Source: Bacteroidota bacterium (GTDB lineage Bacteria; Bacteroidota; Bacteroidia; Chitinophagales; Chitinophagaceae). Taken from it: 7,499 bases of DNA. Location: positions 1 through 7,499 of the forward strand of contig JAKPBL010000646.1 of NCBI GenBank assembly GCA_029778965.1, read 5' to 3'. The notes under the pieces were generated by a model. It was not told where the DNA came from and did no database searches. It worked only from the letters and a program-made list of their open reading frames with translations. Within the stretch, counting starts at the first letter, position 1, and every line of letters begins with the position of its first letter. A program made the translations under genes and the position numbers. Below are positions 1-6,032 of the stretch, in pieces.

Positions 1-326
1 CGGTTGTTATACCGCACGTTCCCCGGTCCTTCCAGGTAACGGCTCATCGCAGCTACCGAGGCCAGGTTCTTCTGGTAAGCCGGACCGGCCGGGTAGCCGA
101 AAGTAGTATTGTAGCGGTCACCGGCCGCCTCATGAACAACGTTGTACACCTGGTACAGGCGGTCTCCCTTCTTATGGAACTTATCAAAGCCCAGCATGTA
201 AATTACCACACCCAAAACGGCCAGGCCGATGGTAAACCCTAATACCAGTCCGCCGGTATTAATGGCAGTATTGAACTTATACCGTTTCAGGTTCCGCCAG
301 GCCGTTTTGAAAAAAAGCATCCTCAT
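1..326 (-). CDS. FtsX/MacB-like ABC transporter permease, N-terminal part (runs off the left edge)
   Basis: Only the first 108 codons are in the window. The protein opens MRMLFFKTAWRNLKRYKF, followed by one hydrophobic segment (about residues 21-45) and then FDKFHKKGDRLYQVYN. This is the standard start of the Bacteroidota FtsX-like permeases with a MacB-type periplasmic core domain: a short cytoplasmic amphipathic stretch, TM1, then the start of the extracytoplasmic core. Such proteins are inner-membrane subunits of type VII ABC systems that work with a separate ATPase in export or mechanotransmission; the substrate cannot be told here. The ATG at 326 places KTAW at the family's usual distance from the start; the ATG at 320 is the alternative. 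No clear Shine-Dalgarno is seen. It is divergent from the phosphoesterase and is probably unrelated to the cell-wall cluster. Confidence 0.88.
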   Translation of the reverse strand, partial: MRMLFFKTAWRNLKRYKFNTAINTGGLVLGFTIGLAVLGVVIYMLGFDKFHKKGDRLYQVYNVVHEAAGDRYNTTFGYPAGPAYQKNLASVAAMSRYLEGPGNVRYNN

Positions 327-390
327 TGCAGTCTTTTGGGAGAAAGGCACACCAACGGCGGGCCAAATACATGGGCGGCTGACAATCAGC

Positions 391-458
391 GCATAATCAA
401 ACCCTGTATCCGGCCGACTGTTCGCTTTTGATACGGTATTGTACGTTATTGATTATGC
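391..458. repeat. 10-bp inverted repeat in the divergent intergenic region
   Basis: GCATAATCAA at 391-400 is the exact reverse complement of TTGATTATGC at 449-458, with a 48-base gap between the arms. The right arm contains the TTG proposed as the -33 element of the phosphoesterase promoter; the left arm shows the same TTG to the minus strand, facing the permease gene. It could be a pair of half-sites for a regulator or duplicated -33 regions of two divergent promoters. The wide gap makes a transcriptional hairpin unlikely. A match of this length in about 160 bases is uncommon by chance but not impossible. Confidence 0.4.
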
Positions 459-476
459 CGGCAGGCCGTACCTTTG
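449..476 (+). promoter_or_regulatory. Bacteroidota-type promoter (TTG-N17-TACCTTTG)
   Basis: TTG at 449-451 and TACCTTTG at 469-476 fit the Bacteroidota housekeeping sigma consensus (TTG, about 17-23 bases, TAnnTTTG) with a 17-base spacer. The -7 box ends eight bases before the ATG at 485, so transcription starting a few bases downstream would give an mRNA with almost no 5' leader. This also argues against the longer TTG-initiated reading frame beginning at 428, which would start upstream of the promoter. Confidence 0.6.
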
Positions 477-484
477 CGCCGATC

Positions 485-1216
485 ATGCAAAAAACATTTG
501 TTATCGGCGACATCCACGGCGCGCTGAAAGCGTTGAATGAACTGCTGGAGAAGATACAGCCCGCTCCGGGCGATCAACTGATCTTTTTGGGCGACCTGGC
601 CGACGGCTGGCCGGAAACCGCCGGAGTGGTTCGTCGTTGTATGGCGCTCGAAAAAGAATTCAATACCGTGTTCCTGATGGGTAACCACGATGCCTGGTGT
701 GAAGGCTGGCTGCAGGGCGCCCATACCGCCGAAACATGGCTGGCGCATGGCGGACAGGCCAGCATCGACAGTTATGCTTCTATAAGTCCGGAAGAAAAAC
801 TGCAGCACCTTCATTTCCTGCAAAGGATGCTTCCTTATTTTATCGACAGGCAGAACCGCCTGTTCATTCATGCGGGATTCACCTCAAGGAACGGCCCGCT
901 TCATGAAAGCTACCCGACCACCTACTACTGGGATCGTTCGCTTTGGGAGATGGCTGCCTGCCTGGACCCCGCTATTCCTGAAGACTCCCCCTTCTATCCC
1001 AAACGCCTGAAGCATTTCAAGGAGATATATGTTGGCCATACCCCCACCCTGAACTACAACAGCAGTTTTCCGCTACGGGGCGGCAATGTATGGAATGTAG
1101 ATACCGGCGCTGCTTTTTACGGGCCGCTCACAGCGCTGGAAGTGAACAGCAAAGCCATTTACCAGACCAGGCCTGTACCCGATTATTATCCAGGCATAGA
1201 AGGACGCCGGCAATAG
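485..1216 (+). CDS. PPP-superfamily metallophosphoesterase (Ser/Thr phosphatase-like)
   Basis: The protein has 243 residues and the two-metal calcineurin-like core in the usual order: GDIHG (8-12), GDLADGW (36-42), GNHD (66-69), a metal-binding His in FIHAGF (127-132) and a late His in VGHT (183-186). This is the layout of bacterial PPP phosphatases and ApaH-like hydrolases. No signal peptide or membrane segment is seen, so it should be cytoplasmic. The usual GDxxDRG is altered: Arg is replaced by Trp after Gly, so substrate recognition may differ from classic protein phosphatases. Dephosphorylation of Ser/Thr proteins is plausible given the kinase and FHA genes next door, but a nucleotide polyphosphate is an alternative substrate. 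The start at 485 was chosen because the first metal motif begins right after it and because a promoter lies just upstream; the frame is open back to a TTG at 428. Its TAG is four bases from the stop of the convergent FHA gene. Confidence 0.85.
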   Translation: MQKTFVIGDIHGALKALNELLEKIQPAPGDQLIFLGDLADGWPETAGVVRRCMALEKEFNTVFLMGNHDAWCEGWLQGAHTAETWLAHGGQASIDSYASISPEEKLQHLHFLQRMLPYFIDRQNRLFIHAGFTSRNGPLHESYPTTYYWDRSLWEMAACLDPAIPEDSPFYPKRLKHFKEIYVGHTPTLNYNSSFPLRGGNVWNVDTGAAFYGPLTALEVNSKAIYQTRPVPDYYPGIEGRRQ

Positions 1217-1220
1217 TTCT

Positions 1221-2009
1221 TCAGTCGGTCTGCATGAATACCAGCACGGCATCGCCCCCGAGCGCGATCTGATCGCCATTGTGCAGTTCGTGCGGCACCC
1301 CTTCGATACTGAGCTGCTTCACTTTTTCATCGCGCGTGAATACCTTGAGTTTGTTACCGCTTTCAGGCAGGCCGCCTTTATCAGGATACAGGAAATATTT
1401 TTTGAAACGGGTATCGAAACAGATCATCGCATGGTTACGGCTTACCTGTAAGTTGGCCCTTCCTTTCTCTTCATCAAACCCCGGCTCGTCAGCGCCAACG
1501 AATACAATGTCGTTGGGATGGATGCGCCCCGAAGCAAGCCGCGGCTGCCGGCTTCGCCCGATATAATATTTCAATTGCCGGCCGGGGTCGAGGGCATACT
1601 CCATTTGCTCGGTTTGTCCCGACAGGGTGCGAACAACCGCCATGCTGCCTGCTGTAACCGGCTGCTGTTGCGGCCGCACGATCTCCAGCGCAAACTGTTC
1701 ATGCACCACAAGACCCGGGGCAAAATCGCCTTCCACGACCGACACCTCGAAGAACCAGCCGCGCGCGAGGCTGATATAGTGATTCAGCAGGTGCCGCTCG
1801 AGAACGGACTCCCTGAAATGCCCCGGCTTGTCGAGATACAGGGCCACCTGCGCCAGGTTGGCTTCATGCATGTCTTTGCACCGGATGAACAAACGCAGTC
1901 CGTCGATAACGGCGGCCTTTTCATCAACGAAAGGCTGGAGCGACCGGAGAATGAACCGCAGCACGGCATCGCGGTAACCCGCCGCGGCGGGGATCAGGTT
2001 TGATTTCAT
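1221..2009 (-). CDS. FHA-domain protein (phosphothreonine reader), last gene of the cluster
   Basis: The protein has 262 residues and no signal peptide or membrane segment, so it is probably cytoplasmic. The C-terminal half (about 145-260) is a forkhead-associated domain: IGRS (150-153), SRNH (190-193), GN (218-219) and NGDQI (244-248) match the conserved Gly-Arg, Ser-x-x-His, Asn and NGD positions that form the phosphothreonine pocket. An insertion (about 163-187) between the first two motifs lengthens one loop. The N-terminal part (about 10-112) is a separate compact region with predicted strand-helix-strand character; its layout resembles the N-terminal domain of actinobacterial FhaA, but that likeness is weak and only by eye. 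The ATG lies six bases after the TAA of the SEDS-PBP gene, indicating co-transcription and probably coupled translation. A likely role is to bind a phosphorylated kinase or polymerase partner and recruit it to wall synthesis; this is inferred from context. Confidence 0.87.
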   Translation of the reverse strand: MKSNLIPAAAGYRDAVLRFILRSLQPFVDEKAAVIDGLRLFIRCKDMHEANLAQVALYLDKPGHFRESVLERHLLNHYISLARGWFFEVSVVEGDFAPGLVVHEQFALEIVRPQQQPVTAGSMAVVRTLSGQTEQMEYALDPGRQLKYYIGRSRQPRLASGRIHPNDIVFVGADEPGFDEEKGRANLQVSRNHAMICFDTRFKKYFLYPDKGGLPESGNKLKVFTRDEKVKQLSIEGVPHELHNGDQIALGGDAVLVFMQTD

Positions 2010-2015
2010 GGTTCG

Positions 2016-5000
2016 TTATTGATAGGATTCAACATAATTTCTTTTTTTCAAAATGCCAGCCACCGTATTTCCCAACGCCACCGCATTTGCAGAGCTCAGC
2101 CCTTCTTCGATGCGTATGCAGGTAACTGTTGCAGATGCTTTGCCTGGTACGGGCGCGAAGAATACATACCAGCCGTCGGCTGTTTTTTCGCCCTTCACGA
2201 TCCGTTCGGGTGTACCGGTCTTACCGGCCACTTTCAATCCTTTGATCTTGGCGCGGCCGCCGGGATTGGATTGCTCGATCATGAACCGGCGCAAAAGACC
2301 GGCATAACCGCTATCGTTCGCCAGCCGTACCGGCGCTTCAACAGGCGAGGGCCTGCCTGCCACCTGCAACGTATAACGCGTGGGTGGCAGCGACCCGTTC
2401 AGCGCAATGGCCGAGGCCATGCGCGCCATCGATGCGGGCGTAGCCGTTAAGGTGCCCTGCCCCCAGGCAAGCCCCGAGAAATCGCTGAGGTATCGTTTCT
2501 TATGGCCAAAGTTCGCCCGGTTGTTGAAAAGACGGCGATCATGGTTCAGCGTGGTGGCGTGCCAGTTGGCAAGTGCGGCTGCAGTTCTTTCCCCGTCTAA
2601 CGGTGGCGTATAGTCGAAACCGCCGAGCTGGTTGATGCGCATGCCGGTGCCGAGGTAAAGCTTCGCCATCTCGTCTTCCAGGTCGTACTCATTGGCCATG
2701 CGAATAAAAAAGATATTGCTCGAATGAACGATTGCCTCACGCATATCCACGAAAGGAACCAGGGGCACATAGGGTTCCTGCTCGCGGGCATTGTCGCGGA
2801 ATATCTCGGTACGGGCTATATCGCGGTATTGCCGGCGGGCCGCTTCCATGCCGAGCTTATTCAGCGCGGCCGTGGCCGTCAGTATCTTAACAGCCGATCC
2901 GGGCTGGGTGGCATAGGTCATGCCGAGGTCACGTTCGGTAACGGGGAAAGCCAGGTGGCGTCGTTCGCGGTCGGGCAGCTCCAGTAACTCGGGTCGTTGC
3001 AGGTCGGGCAAGGGATTCAATGCCGAAGCCAGCAGGTCGCCGCTGGCGGCATCGAGCACCACCACCGATATCCTCTTACCGTTGAAAGCCGACCGCGCCA
3101 GGCTGTCCTGTATCTCTTTCTGCAATCCCGCATCAACGGTAAGCTGTATATTCCGGGGCGCGTCGATGATTTTCCGGATGGCGGCATTGGAAGAGTCGAT
3201 ACCGTTTTTCAACGCCTCAGTAAGCGCCGAATAATCATAACGGACAAGCTCAACCGCTTTTTCAACAGGCTTGGTGAAGCGGTCGGGCCGGTACTCCATC
3301 GCCAGTTGTTGGTGCTTAACGGGGTTGGTTTCAAATCCGCGCAGTGCGCTCAGGTGGCGTGCTTCGGCAAAATAGCCGTTCTGCTGCGCCCAGAACAACC
3401 GGGTATTGTAGTCTCCCGTCCAGTAAAATACATCGGCGCCGAAAGGATAGCGTCTTTTCTTCCGGCTCTGCAATACCGCCTGGAAACGCAGGGGGTCAAG
3501 CCCCGCTGCCAGCAGGCTGTCCCTGTTTTTTGTAAGCACCTCTACCCTGCTGGTGGCAACCGGCAATCCTTTTCTGTCGAGTATTTCGCCCGCCGCTATA
3601 AAATCAGCCAGCTTATCGATGCGTGGGTTATAACTGTAAATCGGCAGGCCATTGCGGTTTACCACCCGGCTTTGCTGCACGAGGTAGGCATCGCGGTCTT
3701 TCACCTGGATGAAAAACAGTTTCACCAGCACCACCGCAAACCCCGCCAGCATGCCGGTGATGGCGGCGCTCAGCACACCATCATATTGACGGCTGATATG
3801 TTCCTGCTGCACCGCTGCTGCAGGCTGCGCCGAAATACCGGCCACGATACCCAGCGCGCAGCAGTTAATGATCAGGGAGATTTTCCCATAGCTGAGAAAG
3901 GGAACGGCGAGCCCCGTCAACGGCAGCAGGCCGATGGAACCGCCGGCCATCAGCAGGATCTGCACACCCGTAGCTACCGCTATGCCGGCACACAGATAAA
4001 AACTGAATGGCTGCCCTGCACGGCGCGCTTGCAACAATATGCGGTGAATAAGTATTGCCAGCAGGCAGAATACCATGAACAAACCGATCCAGCCCATTTC
4101 TTCGCCGATGCTGGGCAAAATCATATCGGTATGCGCGGCAGGCATGGTGTTCGGAAATCCCTTGCCAATGCCCTGCCCTTTCCAGCCACCGGCGCTAAGC
4201 GTCCAGTAGCCGTGCGCAAGATGGTCTCCGCCGTATACATCGTTGTTCCAGGGCTGCAGCCACATGGCTTTTCGATCGGCGAGGCGGCTGCCGATGCCCG
4301 GCAGACGATCGCCGAAACTGAATGCAGCCATAACGAGCAATATCAATACCGGCGCTTCGGTCAGCACGGCGATACGGCCATACCAGGTGGCAGACCTGGC
4401 GGCACCGGTAAATACCAGCGCCAGCACAACCGTCACAAACGCGATGGCGGTAGCGGTGATACCCGGCAGGAAAAAGAGCAGCGTACCATAGAGCACCGCT
4501 GCGCCAAGCATCAGCAGCAGGTTTCCCCGCGCTATGCCGTAGAATACGAGAAAGCTGAAGCAGACCACCAATGCGGGGCCCATATCGCCCATCATCAGGT
4601 AAAGCGCCAGCAAAAGGGCCACTCCTGCCATCAGCAGGAATGCCAGCAGGAAACGGTTACGGCTATCCGAAATATGACGCAGGTGGCTTTCGTTGGCGGC
4701 AAAAAAGCCGGCCATGAAAATAAGCAACAGGTATTTCGTGATCTCGCTGGGTTGAAAGAGAATGCCTGCCACCTGCAGGTTCACCTTCACGCCGCTTCCT
4801 TCGGGTCCTGTTCCGAACAACAGCGTAATGATCGCCAGCAGCAGGGCAGCGATCAGCCAGGTAAAGCCTTTCAGCCCGAACACCTCGCGTTGCCGGAAAT
4901 TGAACAGGGCGTCATACCACCAGCGGGTATAGAGCTTGCCTGGCTTTGTACCCGCCAGCAGGGTAAAGCCCAGCAGTCCTGCGAGCAGCCCCTGTAAAGT

Positions 5001-5489
5001 CTGGAAACTGAGAAAAGTGTCGGTCAGCGGATGCTGGATACACAATAACATCAGCAGCGACAAGCCGCTCAGCAATAGCAGTATGGGCAGCAAAAAAGGA
5101 TCAACCAGCCGTTTTCTTACCTGCAGGTAAAGCTGCACGAGAAAAAAAGCGCCCAGGGTGGTCCATAAAATGATCCAGTAATTCCTGCTGAACGTATCGG
5201 GGTCGCGCACCAGCAGCACATTGTCTTCTTTGAGCTGGCTGAAAGCGATACTGCCGATCAGGCGCATGCGATGGGGTTGCATGCGAAATACAAAGGAACG
5301 GTCTTCCGTTAAAGAAGCCGTTCCCTGCCGGGCGCCGAATTCAAATCCTGGTTTCAGGGGCAATACGCTGTAACCGCTGTCCACCGATAAACCATTGAAC
5401 CGGAACCGGCCCTCTCCGTCCGTCCTTGAATAGTGGGGCAAAGGCTGTTCGTCTTCGCCCGCGATATGTTCACGAAGCTCCACCAGCAC
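2016..5489 (-). CDS. SEDS (RodA/FtsW) glycosyltransferase fused to a class B penicillin-binding protein
   Basis: The 1157-codon frame joins two peptidoglycan enzymes. Residues 1-75 form a carboxypeptidase-regulatory-like beta-sandwich (SRTDGEGRFRFNGL at 21-34); a membrane segment follows at about 104-121 and the positively charged VRKRLVDP. Residues about 131-555 are a multi-pass SEDS domain with FQPSEITK (245-252), GDMGPALV (301-308), AHTD (452-455, with the expected catalytic Asp455), GEEMG (462-466) and PFLSYG (530-535). A further membrane segment (about 574-594) leads into the PBP pedestal (ILDRKG at 636-641) and the transpeptidase domain with intact SxxK (S865-K868), SxN (S923-N925) and KTGT (1090-1093). 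It should polymerise lipid II and cross-link the product at the inner membrane. The coordinates use the GTG at 5489, the first standard start after an in-frame TGA at 5537-5535; the true N-terminus is doubtful, because the beta-sandwich begins upstream of this codon (IDGKLTYEG) and lacks its own export signal. RodA versus FtsW type is not decided by sequence alone. Confidence 0.93.
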   Translation of the reverse strand: MLVELREHIAGEDEQPLPHYSRTDGEGRFRFNGLSVDSGYSVLPLKPGFEFGARQGTASLTEDRSFVFRMQPHRMRLIGSIAFSQLKEDNVLLVRDPDTFSRNYWIILWTTLGAFFLVQLYLQVRKRLVDPFLLPILLLLSGLSLLMLLCIQHPLTDTFLSFQTLQGLLAGLLGFTLLAGTKPGKLYTRWWYDALFNFRQREVFGLKGFTWLIAALLLAIITLLFGTGPEGSGVKVNLQVAGILFQPSEITKYLLLIFMAGFFAANESHLRHISDSRNRFLLAFLLMAGVALLLALYLMMGDMGPALVVCFSFLVFYGIARGNLLLMLGAAVLYGTLLFFLPGITATAIAFVTVVLALVFTGAARSATWYGRIAVLTEAPVLILLVMAAFSFGDRLPGIGSRLADRKAMWLQPWNNDVYGGDHLAHGYWTLSAGGWKGQGIGKGFPNTMPAAHTDMILPSIGEEMGWIGLFMVFCLLAILIHRILLQARRAGQPFSFYLCAGIAVATGVQILLMAGGSIGLLPLTGLAVPFLSYGKISLIINCCALGIVAGISAQPAAAVQQEHISRQYDGVLSAAITGMLAGFAVVLVKLFFIQVKDRDAYLVQQSRVVNRNGLPIYSYNPRIDKLADFIAAGEILDRKGLPVATSRVEVLTKNRDSLLAAGLDPLRFQAVLQSRKKRRYPFGADVFYWTGDYNTRLFWAQQNGYFAEARHLSALRGFETNPVKHQQLAMEYRPDRFTKPVEKAVELVRYDYSALTEALKNGIDSSNAAIRKIIDAPRNIQLTVDAGLQKEIQDSLARSAFNGKRISVVVLDAASGDLLASALNPLPDLQRPELLELPDRERRHLAFPVTERDLGMTYATQPGSAVKILTATAALNKLGMEAARRQYRDIARTEIFRDNAREQEPYVPLVPFVDMREAIVHSSNIFFIRMANEYDLEDEMAKLYLGTGMRINQLGGFDYTPPLDGERTAAALANWHATTLNHDRRLFNNRANFGHKKRYLSDFSGLAWGQGTLTATPASMARMASAIALNGSLPPTRYTLQVAGRPSPVEAPVRLANDSGYAGLLRRFMIEQSNPGGRAKIKGLKVAGKTGTPERIVKGEKTADGWYVFFAPVPGKASATVTCIRIEEGLSSANAVALGNTVAGILKKRNYVESYQ

Positions 5490-5526
5490 GCCTGCCGCGG
5501 GATTTCCTTCGTAGGTCAGTTTTCCG

Positions 5527-5537
5527 TCGATCGATCA
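5527..5537 (-). other. In-frame TGA and TCGATCGATC tandem repeat between the membrane protein and the SEDS-PBP gene
   Basis: On the minus strand the codons run GGA AAA TGA TCG ATC GAC GGA AAA CTG. The frame upstream (from 6059) and the frame downstream (to 2016) are the same, so a single TGA divides an otherwise open frame of 1348 codons. The plus-strand bases 5527-5536 are TCGATCGATC, a 4-base repeat prone to slippage. Removing one four-base unit would put the ATG that overlaps this TGA in frame with the SEDS-PBP gene (M-I-D-G-K-L-T), giving an ATGA overlap of two genes. Alternatively, one substitution in the TGA would give a single fused protein. Which state is ancestral cannot be decided from this sequence. 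Confidence 0.75.
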
Positions 5538-6032
5538 TTTTCCCTTGCCCAAGCTCACCGACGATCCATACGCAGGCGGGCGCGTCAGCTCACGGTTATA
5601 CACAACCGAATCAAAGCCAAGCCGCTGCCGGGAGGCCAGCAGCCGTTCCCTGAAATCGGCGCCCATACCGGCAGGGTTCCATGCCGTGGGCACGGCGATC
5701 AGCCATTTCTTTTTGTTCAGCTCGCCCAAGTTGGCGGGTGCTCCGTGGGCGTTAAGCCCCGCCGCCAGCGAATCAGTGACGAGCTGCAGGTCGCGCGGGT
5801 CTGGGAAATAATTTCCGGCAGCGAGAATATGCTGCAGCCGGTTTTTATCGATGCCGGGCGCCAGCACAATGGCCTTGTGAGCAGCGAGATCGGTATCGGA
5901 TTCGAGTAACCGCGGTGTGAGTACGGCATACAGCTTTAGAAAAAACAAGAGCAGCACCAGCGCGCTGCCGGTGAGCAATAGCCAGGACTCGGTGAATGGT
6001 CTGGTGTGTCGGAGGTTGGGTTTACTGGGCAC
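5535..6032 (-). CDS. Single-pass membrane protein, probably the N-terminal part of the SEDS-PBP protein
   Basis: No named family is recognised. From the GTG at 6032 the product has 165 residues: a basic cytoplasmic start (PSKPNLRHTRPF), one strong membrane segment (WLLLTGSALVLLLFFLKLYA), then about 125 residues that should be extracytoplasmic. It ends LGKGK at a TGA. A longer version starts at a TTG at 6059 (174 residues, MHSINSSSK added). The GTG is preferred because it cuts the overlap with the kinase gene from 38 to 11 bases; neither start has a visible Shine-Dalgarno, and no ATG is available. The overlap suggests translational coupling to the kinase. The frame is the same as that of the downstream SEDS-PBP gene, and the last codons run directly into its beta-sandwich domain. 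It may therefore be a detached signal-anchor and periplasmic domain of that protein; alternatively it is a separate small partner subunit. Confidence 0.72.
   Translation of the reverse strand: MPSKPNLRHTRPFTESWLLLTGSALVLLLFFLKLYAVLTPRLLESDTDLAAHKAIVLAPGIDKNRLQHILAAGNYFPDPRDLQLVTDSLAAGLNAHGAPANLGELNKKKWLIAVPTAWNPAGMGADFRERLLASRQRLGFDSVVYNRELTRPPAYGSSVSLGKGK

Noticed and set aside
428..484. N-terminal extension of the phosphoesterase from a TTG codon
   Set aside because: It would start upstream of the predicted promoter boxes, and the extra 19 residues look unlike coding sequence; family members begin just before the GDIHG motif.
1217..1220. Terminator between the convergent genes
   Set aside because: Only four bases separate the stop codons and no stem with a T-run is apparent there.
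1518..2003. 161-codon open frame on the plus strand opposite the FHA gene
   Set aside because: No motif or plausible start signal, and it covers a clear FHA coding region on the other strand.
2997..4997. 666-codon open frame on the plus strand opposite the SEDS-PBP gene
   Set aside because: It is rich in Gln, His and Arg, has no recognisable domain, and lies fully antisense to a gene with all catalytic motifs. It is a by-product of the high-GC codon bias of the opposite strand.
5535..5537. Recoding of TGA (selenocysteine, Trp or programmed readthrough)
   Set aside because: No selenocysteine-type structure was recognised and the following bases (TCG) are not a known readthrough context; another gene in the window (the FHA gene) ends with TGA in the ordinary way. 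Mutation, split or sequence error is simpler.
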